From Dehalococcoidia bacterium (GTDB lineage: Bacteria; Chloroflexota; Dehalococcoidia; SHYD01; SHYC01), in the NCBI GenBank assembly GCA_016844365.1, contig JAENIT010000011.1, positions 1-23,005 of the forward strand: 23,005 nt of DNA, given 5' to 3'. Positions 16,683 through 23,005 of the stretch are shown here, piece after piece. Made by a program: the position numbers and the translations under genes. A model generated the notes under the pieces. The model was not told the origin of the DNA and made no database searches. It saw only the letters and a program-made list of their open reading frames with translations. Position 1 is the stretch's first letter; every line of letters starts with the position of its first letter.

Positions 16683-17066
16683 GTGGTAAGAATATCTGGG
16701 GTAGACATCCCCAACAACAAACGGATAAACATATCACTAAGCTACATATTCGGAGTGGGGCCCGCTATGAGCAGCAAGATTCTTAGCGGGAGTGGAGTTG
16801 ACCCTAACACTCTGACCAAGGACCTGACCGAGGAAGAGATAGCCCGTATTCGCGATGCCCTAGACAAGGACATTATGGTAGAGGGTGACCTTCGTAGAGA
16901 GGTTGGCCTTAATATAAGGCGTCTTACGGAGATAAGCTGCTACCGAGGCGTGCGTCACCGTCGGGGCCTTCCTGTCCACGGACAACGCACCAAGACCAAT
17001 GCCAGGACCAAGAGGGGCAATAGAAAGACCGTGGCCGGCCGCAGGCGCGCCGCCGCTAAGAAGTAA
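16683..17066 (+). CDS. rpsM: 30S ribosomal protein S13
   Basis: S13 sits at the top of the small-subunit head, bridges to L5 and touches P-site tRNA with its basic tail. The GTG start at 16683 has a perfect AGGAGG 5 nt upstream. The 127-residue product shows [24 protein letters not shown], the helix-hairpin-helix-like middle part, [42 protein letters not shown] and a basic C-terminal tail RRRAAAKK. It is followed by rpsK after 15 nt. Confidence 0.98.
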   Translation: MVRISGVDIPNNKRINISLSYIFGVGPAMSSKILSGSGVDPNTLTKDLTEEEIARIRDALDKDIMVEGDLRREVGLNIRRLTEISCYRGVRHRRGLPVHGQRTKTNARTKRGNRKTVAGRRRAAAKK

Positions 17067-17081
17067 AATAAAGAGAACTAT

Positions 17082-17471
17082 ATGGCAGAGAGAAGAAGAG
17101 TTCGTAGGACCAGAGAAAGAAAGCACGTGCCCGTTGGTAGGGCTTATATCCAAGCGACTTTCAATAACACTGTAGTGACCATCACTGATCCCAATGGAAA
17201 TGTGTTGTCTTGGGGAAGCGCAGGCACTTCAGGATTCAAGGGCTCTCGTAAGAGCACCCCTTATGCTGCTCAAATGTCGGCAGAACAGACGGCAAGGAGG
17301 GGCATGGAGCATGGTCTGCGCCAAGTGGACGTTTTCGTTAAAGGAGCCGGAAGCGGTCGAGAGGCGGCCATCCGCTCTCTTCAGGCGGCTGGGCTCACCA
17401 TAACCAGCATTCGGGACGTAACACCAATTCCTCATAATGGATGTAGACCTCCCAAAAGAAGGCGAGTGTAG
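17082..17471 (+). CDS. rpsK: 30S ribosomal protein S11
   Basis: S11 lies on the platform of the small subunit near the E site and mRNA exit. The 129-residue product has a basic start, then [50 protein letters not shown] in segments, [22 protein letters not shown], and the conserved end [26 protein letters not shown] lies upstream of the ATG. rpsD follows after 3 nt. Confidence 0.98.
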   Translation: MAERRRVRRTRERKHVPVGRAYIQATFNNTVVTITDPNGNVLSWGSAGTSGFKGSRKSTPYAAQMSAEQTARRGMEHGLRQVDVFVKGAGSGREAAIRSLQAAGLTITSIRDVTPIPHNGCRPPKRRRV

Positions 17472-17474
17472 TTA

Positions 17475-18101
17475 ATGGCTAGATACACAGGACCCGTTTG
17501 TAGACTCTGCCGCCGCGCCGGTGAAAAACTGATGCTGAAGGGAGAGCGTTGCACCACGCCCAAGTGCGCTATCGAGCGCCACAACGTGCCCCCGGGCCAG
17601 CACATTGCCCGAAGGCGTAGACAGTCCGACCGTGGCCTTCTACTGAGAGAGAAGCAGAAGGCCCGCCAGATCTATGGAGTGTTGGAACGCCAGTTCAGGA
17701 AGCACTTTGCAATGGCAGAACGCCGGCCGGGAGTCACCGGACAGAATCTACTGCAAATGCTGGAGATGCGCCTGGATAATGTAGCTTACAGGTTGGGTTT
17801 TTCCGACTCTCGAAACCAGGCTCGGCAGGTGGTGCACCACGGGCATATTAACGTCAATGGCCGTAGGGTTAATATTCCGTCTTATAGCGCGAAACCCGGT
17901 GATGTCATAACATGGCATCCTACCAGCGCCAAAAGCGAGTTATATCAAACTGTAAAGGCGACCTTAAGGAGCAAGTTAATTCCCCCCTGGCTTAGTTTAG
18001 ATATGGACAGCGTGGTGGGCAGAGTCCTACGCCCACCTGTCAGAGAGGAAATAGACGCCAAAATCATTGAACAGAGCATCGTGGATTATTACTCCAGATA
18101 G
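17475..18101 (+). CDS. rpsD: 30S ribosomal protein S4, zinc-binding (C+) form
   Basis: S4 initiates assembly of the 5' domain of 16S rRNA and is part of the decoding-fidelity network. The 208-residue product has four N-terminal cysteines, C9, C12, C26 and C31, the zinc-binding C+ arrangement. The S4 RNA-binding domain follows, with [42 protein letters not shown] in segments. The end [16 protein letters not shown] segment ([12 protein letters not shown]) is typical. In several bacteria S4 controls its own operon; the hairpin before rpsM is a candidate site. It sits just upstream of rpoA. Confidence 0.98.
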   Translation: MARYTGPVCRLCRRAGEKLMLKGERCTTPKCAIERHNVPPGQHIARRRRQSDRGLLLREKQKARQIYGVLERQFRKHFAMAERRPGVTGQNLLQMLEMRLDNVAYRLGFSDSRNQARQVVHHGHINVNGRRVNIPSYSAKPGDVITWHPTSAKSELYQTVKATLRSKLIPPWLSLDMDSVVGRVLRPPVREEIDAKIIEQSIVDYYSR

Positions 18102-18128
18102 TTGCACAAATGGGAGAGAAGAGTAACT

Positions 18129-19097
18129 GTGGCTGAAATGGTGGTACCGGAAATAAAAATAGTGGCGGCCGATGAGAGATATGCTCGGTTGGTAGTGGAA
18201 CCATTGGAGAGCGGAATGGGCACAACCATAGGGAACAGCCTACGGCGAGTGCTTCTGAGCTCTCTTCCTAGCGCTGCAGTAACCTGGGTTAAGATCAACG
18301 AAGTGCCCCACGAATTCTCCCCAATACCCTTGGTGAAGGAGGACACTATAGAGTTCCTCCTGAACGTTAAAGAATTGAAACTCAAACCGCTATCGGACCG
18401 TCCAGGCAAGCTATACCTCGAAGTCTCAGGAAGAGGAGTGGTAACTGCTGCCGATATTAAGCCTTCGGCAGACTTTGAGATCTCAAACCCAGAGCATTAC
18501 CTGGCTACCCTAGACTCTCCGGATGCTACCCTCACCGTGGAGTTTAATGTGGAGCACGGAAAAGGGTATGTGCCATCCACCGTAGAGGAGGGTCTACCAA
18601 TAGGTATAATCCCTGTGGATGCTATCTTCACTCCAGTGAACAAAGTTAACTATAGAGTGGAAAACACCCGAGTAGAACAAAGAACCAACTACGACCGTCT
18701 GATACTTGAAGTGTGGACCAATGGCACTATATCACCCATGGAGGCTATTACCCAAAGCGCCCAGATACTCGTGGGACAGCTATCCATCTTCAGGAGCCTC
18801 GGCCCAGGTGTTGGCAAAGGGCTGGGCCGACAGGCTCTGCTGGGAAGCGGTCTTCACGCCGAAAACCTGGATATACCTATCGACGAGCTCAATCTATCCG
18901 TGAGGGCTTACAACGCACTAAAACGTCACAATCTGACCAGGGTGGTAGATGTAATGTCCAAGACTCCTGACGAGCTTATGCAGATCCGGAACTTCGGCGA
19001 GAAGTCCATGCAGGAATTGAGGGAGCGCTTGGCCGAGTTCGGCCTCCCCGCGTTCAAAGAGGAAGGCGTGGAACAGCCTGTGGCAGAGGGCGACTAA
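18129..19097 (+). CDS. rpoA: DNA-directed RNA polymerase subunit alpha
   Basis: The alpha subunit dimerises to start assembly of core RNA polymerase, and its C-terminal domain contacts promoter DNA and activators. I take the GTG at 18129 (322 residues), with GGGAGAG 10 nt upstream. A TTG at 18102, directly after rpsD, would add nine residues that do not look like RpoA. The N-terminal domain shows VEPLESGMGTTIGNSLRRVLLSSL, VKEDTIEFLLNVKEL, NTRVEQRTNYDRLILEVWTNGTISPMEAI. The C-terminal domain has LSVRAYNALKRHNLTRVVDVM and IRNFGEKSMQELRERL, with the DNA-binding helix-hairpin-helix intact. rplQ follows after 52 nt. Confidence 0.97.
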   Translation: MAEMVVPEIKIVAADERYARLVVEPLESGMGTTIGNSLRRVLLSSLPSAAVTWVKINEVPHEFSPIPLVKEDTIEFLLNVKELKLKPLSDRPGKLYLEVSGRGVVTAADIKPSADFEISNPEHYLATLDSPDATLTVEFNVEHGKGYVPSTVEEGLPIGIIPVDAIFTPVNKVNYRVENTRVEQRTNYDRLILEVWTNGTISPMEAITQSAQILVGQLSIFRSLGPGVGKGLGRQALLGSGLHAENLDIPIDELNLSVRAYNALKRHNLTRVVDVMSKTPDELMQIRNFGEKSMQELRERLAEFGLPAFKEEGVEQPVAEGD

Positions 19098-19149
19098 TCT
19101 TAAACCATAACAAACGCCATATATTTATTAGACAAATGAGAATCAGGCC

Positions 19150-19503
19150 ATGAGACACGGCATAAGCGGGCGTAAACTTAGTAGGCCAACGGGGCATAGA
19201 ATGTCCCTGTATCGCAACTTGGTCACCGATCTTCTCAAGCATGAGAGGATCCGCACCACGGAAGCCAAGGCTAAAGAGGCGAGAGGAATGGCGGAGAAAA
19301 TGGTAACCCTGGGCAAGAGGGGTGACCTTCACGCCCGCCGACAGGCCTTAGCCTTTGTGCGAGATCGGGATACCGTCGAGAAGGTCTTCTCAGTGCAATC
19401 CCAGCGTTATTCGGAACGGCAAGGGGGTTACACCCGCATTTCGAAACTGGGGCATAGATTGGGGGACGGAGCGCCGATGGTGCAATTAGAGCTGATGCCT
19501 TAA
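19150..19503 (+). CDS. rplQ: 50S ribosomal protein L17
   Basis: L17 lies near the tunnel exit of the large subunit. The 117-residue product matches the family: [70 protein letters not shown] in segments, then [24 protein letters not shown] at the end. It follows rpoA as in most bacteria. The 52-nt gap before it has no clear promoter or terminator, and the Shine–Dalgarno is weak. Confidence 0.98.
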   Translation: MRHGISGRKLSRPTGHRMSLYRNLVTDLLKHERIRTTEAKAKEARGMAEKMVTLGKRGDLHARRQALAFVRDRDTVEKVFSVQSQRYSERQGGYTRISKLGHRLGDGAPMVQLELMP

Positions 19504-19507
19504 TCTC

Positions 19508-20269
19508 TTGCTGGCAAGAAAACTGGCTTTAATCCTAGAGTACGATGGCACAGGATACGGTGGGTTCCAGCTCCAGCGCAACGCTCGAACAATCCAGGGA
19601 GAGGTTGAGGCAGCCCTAGATCGGCTGCTAGGGAGCCCGGTAAGGATCAAGGGGGCTAGCCGGACTGACGCCGGGGTACACGCTAACGGGCAGGTGGTAG
19701 CTTTCCCTACGGGCTCTGCTCTAACACCGAATACTTTTACAAAAGCTCTCAATTACCATCTACCGAGCAGTATAGTAGTCCTGAGTACACACGAGGTGCC
19801 AGTCAGCTTCGATCCCAGGCGAGGCGCTCTGAGTAGAGTTTATAGATACATAGTCCTGAACCGGAAAGAGCCCTCTCCGTTAGAAATGGGGCGAGCGTAT
19901 TACTTTAACCGGGAGTTGGATATAGTCGCCATGGCAGAGGGAAGCCACGCCTTGGTAGGGAATCATGATTTAGCGGCGTTCACATCCCCCGCCCTGGCGG
20001 GCAAAAAGAGCACTATTCGTACGGTTTATCGGGCTGAGGTGGTTCGTGTAGAAGACAAGGTCTTCTTTGATATAGAGGCCGAGTCTTTTCTGCCTCAGCA
20101 GATCAGGCGAACAGTAGGAGCCTTACTACAAGTGGGCTTGGGCAAACTGGGAGCAAATGACATTCATAGGATGTTGGCGGACCGTACCCCTGGAGCAGCG
20201 GGACCAGTGGTGCCACCATGGGGTCTATATTTGACGAGGGTGAAGTATCCTGATGGAAACCCGAGCTGA
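19508..20269 (+). CDS. truA: tRNA pseudouridine(38-40) synthase TruA
   Basis: TruA makes pseudouridine at positions 38–40 in the anticodon stem of many tRNAs. The TTG start 4 nt after the rplQ stop gives LALILEYDGTGYGGFQLQ at the right place, and no better start is available. The 253-residue product carries the catalytic motif SRTDAGVHANGQV, with the essential Asp at residue 54. Further motifs are FNALNYHLP-like segment (ALNYHLPSSI), FDPRRGALSRVYRYIV and SFLPQQIRRTVGALLQVG. The rplQ–truA–rplM–rpsI order is common in Gram-positive and related bacteria. Confidence 0.96.
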   Translation: MLARKLALILEYDGTGYGGFQLQRNARTIQGEVEAALDRLLGSPVRIKGASRTDAGVHANGQVVAFPTGSALTPNTFTKALNYHLPSSIVVLSTHEVPVSFDPRRGALSRVYRYIVLNRKEPSPLEMGRAYYFNRELDIVAMAEGSHALVGNHDLAAFTSPALAGKKSTIRTVYRAEVVRVEDKVFFDIEAESFLPQQIRRTVGALLQVGLGKLGANDIHRMLADRTPGAAGPVVPPWGLYLTRVKYPDGNPS

Positions 20270-20287
20270 TGAGGCAAGGAGCTCAAA

Positions 20288-20746
20288 TTGAAAACATACA
20301 GCACTAAAGCATCGGACATAAACCCCACTTGGCACGTTTTTGATGCCACCGACCAAACTCTGGGTCGTCTGGCCTCCAAGGTGGCCCAGGTGCTGAGGGG
20401 CAAGCACAAGCCCATTTACGCCCCCCACTTGAACATCGGCGACTACGTAATAGTGATCAACTCGGCTAAGGTAAAGGTGACCGGCAACAAAACGAAACAG
20501 AAGACGTACTACCGACACTCAGGCTACCCGGGCGGGCTGAAGACCATATCGCTGGAAAAGCTTCTCCAGACCCGTCCAAACAGAGTCATTGAGCACGCTG
20601 TGCGTGGAATGTTATCCCACAACCCCCTGGGCAGGGCCATGTTTCGAAGACTTAAAGTGTACGCGGGTGATAACCATCCGCACCAGGCACAGATCATACA
20701 CAGTGAAAAGATAGCTGCTCCAACAGCGCGTGTCGAACAAGGCTAG
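20288..20746 (+). CDS. rplM: 50S ribosomal protein L13
   Basis: L13 is an early-assembly protein of the large subunit. The TTG start at 20288 has CAAGGAGC upstream. It gives the expected N-terminus ([29 protein letters not shown]). The 152-residue product continues with [38 protein letters not shown], and [31 protein letters not shown], which hold all of the family signatures. A short C-terminal extension follows. It pairs with rpsI downstream, which is its near-universal neighbour. Confidence 0.97.
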   Translation: MKTYSTKASDINPTWHVFDATDQTLGRLASKVAQVLRGKHKPIYAPHLNIGDYVIVINSAKVKVTGNKTKQKTYYRHSGYPGGLKTISLEKLLQTRPNRVIEHAVRGMLSHNPLGRAMFRRLKVYAGDNHPHQAQIIHSEKIAAPTARVEQG

Positions 20747-20761
20747 GTGAGGACTTAAGAG

Positions 20762-21160
20762 ATGGCAGATCAGTTATACTATTCCGCCGTTGGGCGACGT
20801 AAGAGCGCAATAGCTCGGGTTAGGTTGATTCCTGGTGGCAATGGAAGCATCGTAGTTAACGGAAAGCCGTATGAGGAGTACTTCAACCGTCCACTTCATC
20901 AGTCCGCGATACTACGCCCCCTCCGGGTAACCGATAACGCAGACAAGTTTAACGCTACTGTTAAAGTCTTGGGCGGCGGCATAACCGGCTGGAGCGGCGC
21001 CATTAGCTTGGGCATCGCCAGGGCGCTGGTAAAATGCAGCGAGGCGTACAGGCCCACTTTGCGGCATGAGGGGCTGCTAACACGAGACTCCAGGGTCAAG
21101 GAGCGGAAGAAGTACGGCCTCAAGCGGGCCCGTAAGGCTCCCCAATACACCAAGCGGTAG
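20762..21160 (+). CDS. rpsI: 30S ribosomal protein S9
   Basis: S9 lies in the small-subunit head, and its C-terminal arginine tail touches P-site tRNA. The 132-residue product has YYSAVGRRKSAIARVRLIPGGNGSIVVNGKP, then GGGITGWSGAISLGIARALV, and ends with LRHEGLLTRDSRVKERKKYGLKRARKAPQYTKR in segments. The final KR tail is intact. It is the last + strand gene of the cluster. Its stop codon abuts, with no spacer, the stop codon complement of the decayed - strand reading frame. Confidence 0.98.
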   Translation: MADQLYYSAVGRRKSAIARVRLIPGGNGSIVVNGKPYEEYFNRPLHQSAILRPLRVTDNADKFNATVKVLGGGITGWSGAISLGIARALVKCSEAYRPTLRHEGLLTRDSRVKERKKYGLKRARKAPQYTKR

Positions 21161-21397
21161 TCACAGTTCCAGGACGGCTTCCCCCAGCATCAGCTTGACC
21201 AAGTTGTCCTGGGGGAGCATAACCACGCCGGCTCTGGTGTCTCTGAGGTACCTCACTAAAGCGCAGCCCTTGGCGAAGGAAATCCCTCCGCCTACCGCCA
21301 TTGCGGCGTGGATGACTTCTCAGGCCGTCTCGTCTGCGGCTATCGAGGCGGCCTGGGACTATAGCTTTCTCTGTTCATCGTTTAGGGGATAGTCCAC
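21161..21397 (-). pseudogene. Small decayed reading frame of unknown function, two in-frame stops
   Basis: Read on the - strand from GTG at 21397 to TGA at 21163–21161, this 78-residue frame gives MDYPLNDEQRKL, a TAG at codon 13 (21361–21359), SQAASIAADETA, a TGA at codon 26 (21322–21320), then EVIHAAMAVGGGISFAKG, CALVRYLRDTRAGVVML and PQDNLVKLMLGEAVLEL. The composition and amphipathic runs look like real protein, whereas the opposite strand frame does not. Both stops are one C-to-T change from sense codons (CAG, CGA). It starts 15 nt after the isomerase gene and ends exactly at the rpsI stop, so it is probably the third gene of a - strand operon. I do not recognise the family. Translation of the last 46 residues from the ATG at 21301 is possible but has no visible ribosome-binding site. 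Confidence 0.5.
21181..21215. terminator. Hairpin at the convergent rpsI junction, possible terminator
   Basis: cccccag (21181–21187) pairs with ctggggg (21209–21215). Inside, cagctt (21191–21196) pairs with aagttg (21201–21206) around gacc, with one G–T pair. It lies 20 nt after the rpsI stop. No T-run follows on either strand, so it is not a classical intrinsic terminator. It also lies within the 3' end of the decayed - strand frame, so it may partly reflect coding sequence. Confidence 0.35.
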
Positions 21398-21412
21398 GGC
21401 CTATTGCCGCGG

Positions 21413-22483
21413 CTACTTATAGAGGGAGCTATTCAGAGCGCCCTTTACGAAATCAAGGGCATCAACAGGGGTCGGGTCCACTCCGTTCAGTATCGCCAGA
21501 TATAGGCTTACATAGTCGCCGTACAGAGCCGCGCTCAGGGTCTGACTGAGAGAACATTTTCCAACTGCGTCCACGCGTTCATACTCAACACCAGCCTCGT
21601 CCAGCAGCGTCTGGGTTATGCGATACCGTTCCTGTATCCGGTGGTTGTGAGATGAGGAGGCAAGAAAGATCACCAACACCTTCTGGGCAAGCCATTCAGG
21701 GAAGCGATACCCCGCGACGGCGTTGTGGTGAAGCTCCGGAAGTAGCTCATGGAATGCCCAGCTCTTGCCGTTCTCGTTCATTTGTGCCTTCCATCGGCTG
21801 GCGATCGGTGATAGGATGCCTGCCCCATAGACCAAGGCCAGACGGCCATGCAGTTTAGCCGCCATCATCTTCGCGGGGTTCCTAGAGTATGGCGTCTCTT
21901 CACTCAGCTCTTGGCTCAGACTCTCCAAGACCGCTGTTGTCTCCTCCACATCGGCCTCCTTATCGGTCAAAAAGCCGAGTGTGCATAGCAGCCACAACAA
22001 CGGCATTACTCCGTGGCCAACAGCGGTCCGAGGAGGGCCCTTGTAAGGTATCACGTAGGTGGGGAGACCCAGGCGCTGGGTACTTTCTAGAAGCCTGCCT
22101 CCGGCTGTCAGCGCCATAACCTTAGCTCTTCGCTCCAAGGCCTGGTCAAAAACTGACAGGACCTCTTCAGTGTTACCTGAGTAGCTGGAGGCCACTACCA
22201 GAGAGTTACTGTCCACAAAAGCTGGAAGGGTATAGTCTCGAAGAACCGAAAAGGGAACTGGACTCTCCTCGTACGCTATGGCCCTTACAATATCCCCGCC
22301 GATGGCTGAGCCACCCATCCCAGATACCACTATGTTATTCACACCTCTATATTCTGGAGGTATAGGTAGAGCCTTGGCCCTTGTCCATGCATCGAGACAC
22401 TGCAGATGCAAACCACGGATGAGATCCCTCATACCGGAGGGGTCCACTCGTCTGTATGTTTCTTGATCGTCTAGGATATGCAC
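21413..22483 (-). CDS. Bifunctional phosphoglucose/phosphomannose isomerase
   Basis: This enzyme family converts glucose-6-phosphate or mannose-6-phosphate to fructose-6-phosphate and is best known from archaea and some bacteria. The 356-residue product has two SIS (sugar isomerase) domains. Visible motifs are GMGGSAIGGD (55–64), SYSGNTEE (100–107) for phosphate binding, and NENGKSWAFHELLPELHHN (236–254). E237 and H253 match in spacing the catalytic Glu203 and His219 of the Pyrobaculum enzyme. The start is a GTG with AAGG 7 nt upstream; an overlapping ATG two bases earlier is in another frame and stops at once. It follows the membrane protein gene by 9 nt, so the two are probably cotranscribed. 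I found no ordinary PGI gene in the window. Confidence 0.92.
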   Translation of the reverse strand: MHILDDQETYRRVDPSGMRDLIRGLHLQCLDAWTRAKALPIPPEYRGVNNIVVSGMGGSAIGGDIVRAIAYEESPVPFSVLRDYTLPAFVDSNSLVVASSYSGNTEEVLSVFDQALERRAKVMALTAGGRLLESTQRLGLPTYVIPYKGPPRTAVGHGVMPLLWLLCTLGFLTDKEADVEETTAVLESLSQELSEETPYSRNPAKMMAAKLHGRLALVYGAGILSPIASRWKAQMNENGKSWAFHELLPELHHNAVAGYRFPEWLAQKVLVIFLASSSHNHRIQERYRITQTLLDEAGVEYERVDAVGKCSLSQTLSAALYGDYVSLYLAILNGVDPTPVDALDFVKGALNSSLYK

Positions 22484-22492
22484 ATCAGCACC

Positions 22493-23005
22493 TTATGTAT
22501 AGGGATGCACCTCTACTCCTGATGAGGTGAAAACTAACAATACCTTAGCGCTGGGGGAGTCATGTACCTTGCTCATTATGTCCGCCAGTTCATCCGGTGA
22601 GAACCCACCCTCGTGGATATCAGGGATACCCTCGGTATGTGACACCTCTCTTAAGAGGGCCACTTTCGATCCCAAGGCCTCCTGTAGCTGGTTAACCTTA
22701 CCCTGGAAGACATCCGCCGCCAGTGCTGTTACGGCGATGGATCGTTGCTGAGGCATAGCCCCAATGACCACTCGATCTCTTTGCAACACTCGCCAGTGGT
22801 AAAACAGAAAGAGACCCACTACAGTTACGTTTCCCATGTTGGTGAAAAGGCTGCTCAGGAATCGGCGGCTGGCGGGCTCTCCAAGAACCAGGCGCAGCAG
22901 TCCGTTCAGCGCCTGGGCCCCGTTAAAGAGGATGGCCAGAACCGCAACGAACAAGATCATAAATATATATATCCGTCGGGATAGCGCCGTAACCTCCTCT
23001 GGTTC
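22493..23005 (-). CDS. Membrane protein, DUF5671-like (5' end outside window)
   Basis: The frame is open to the window edge. The visible 170 residues therefore are the C-terminal part of a longer protein, although an internal ATG at 22960 could be mistaken for a start. Two hydrophobic segments are visible, one around IYIFMILFVAVLAILF and one around GNVTVVGLFLFYHWRVLQRDR. The FxxYHWRVLxxD pattern after a membrane segment resembles DUF5671, which is frequent in Chloroflexota. After it comes a roughly 85-residue soluble part, with SIAVTALAADVFQ and a GGFSPDELADIMSKV segment, ending VEVHPYT. No catalytic motif is recognised. It is the first visible gene of the - strand group; its promoter would lie beyond the window. 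Confidence 0.65.
   Translation of the reverse strand, partial: EPEEVTALSRRIYIFMILFVAVLAILFNGAQALNGLLRLVLGEPASRRFLSSLFTNMGNVTVVGLFLFYHWRVLQRDRVVIGAMPQQRSIAVTALAADVFQGKVNQLQEALGSKVALLREVSHTEGIPDIHEGGFSPDELADIMSKVHDSPSAKVLLVFTSSGVEVHPYT

Noticed and set aside
21320..21361. Stop-codon recoding (TAG or TGA read as an amino acid)
   Set aside because: TAG and TGA are used as normal terminators by intact genes in this window (rpsG, rplV and rplX with TAG; rpsQ and rplN with TGA), and no recoding element is visible.
21195..21392. A 65-codon + strand reading frame after rpsI
   Set aside because: It has no family resemblance or ribosome-binding site, and lies opposite the much more protein-like - strand frame.
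1..23005. Mobile elements, CRISPR arrays, tRNA, rRNA, phage or defence genes
   Set aside because: No transposase, integrase, direct repeat array, cloverleaf or other hallmark was found on either strand.

Overview
The window is almost entirely one long block of translation genes on the + strand. It is a fused str–S10–spc–alpha ribosomal protein cluster running from the 3' part of rpsL to rpsI (about 1–21160). A short divergent tail follows on the - strand (21161–23005). The gene content is bacterial: EF-G, EF-Tu, SecY, AdK, MetAP, IF-1 and RpoA with an alpha-CTD. Several clues suggest Chloroflexota, perhaps Dehalococcoidia or SAR202-like, though this is inference: the fused gene order continuing into truA–rplM–rpsI, cysteine-rich zinc forms of S4, S14, L24 and L36, an archaeal-type bifunctional phosphoglucose/phosphomannose isomerase, and a membrane protein resembling DUF5671. 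G+C is moderate. ATA, AGA/AGG and CTA codons are frequent even in ribosomal protein genes, which suggests weak codon selection and probably slow growth.

Layout: rpsL (partial)–rpsG–fusA–tuf–rpsJ–rplC–rplD–rplW–rplB–rpsS–rplV–rpsC–rplP–rpmC–rpsQ–rplN–rplX–rplE–rpsZ–rpsH–rplF–rplR–rpsE–rpmD–rplO–secY–adk–map, then a near-consensus promoter, then infA–rpmJ–rpsM–rpsK–rpsD–rpoA–rplQ–truA–rplM–rpsI. Most junctions are short or overlapping (ATGA, TAATG, TGATG), as expected for translational coupling. On the - strand, in the order of transcription, are a membrane protein truncated by the window edge, the isomerase, and a small decayed reading frame whose end abuts the end of rpsI.

Together the genes make both ribosomal subunits and elongation factors, the protein-export channel that receives nascent chains, the enzyme that trims their N-terminal methionine, adenylate kinase, the RNA polymerase alpha subunit and a pseudouridine synthase.

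I see no mobile element, CRISPR array, tRNA, rRNA or undescribed defence-type system. The unusual points are local. rplO (L15) is broken by an exact 8-bp tandem duplication. L2 ends about 25–30 residues early. S17 carries an acidic tail of about 50 residues. A small - strand gene next to rpsI has two in-frame stops. A compound hairpin precedes rpsM and could be an autoregulatory site. The rplO duplication, the short L2 and the two-stop reading frame could be real decay or errors in a draft or metagenome assembly; raw reads would decide.
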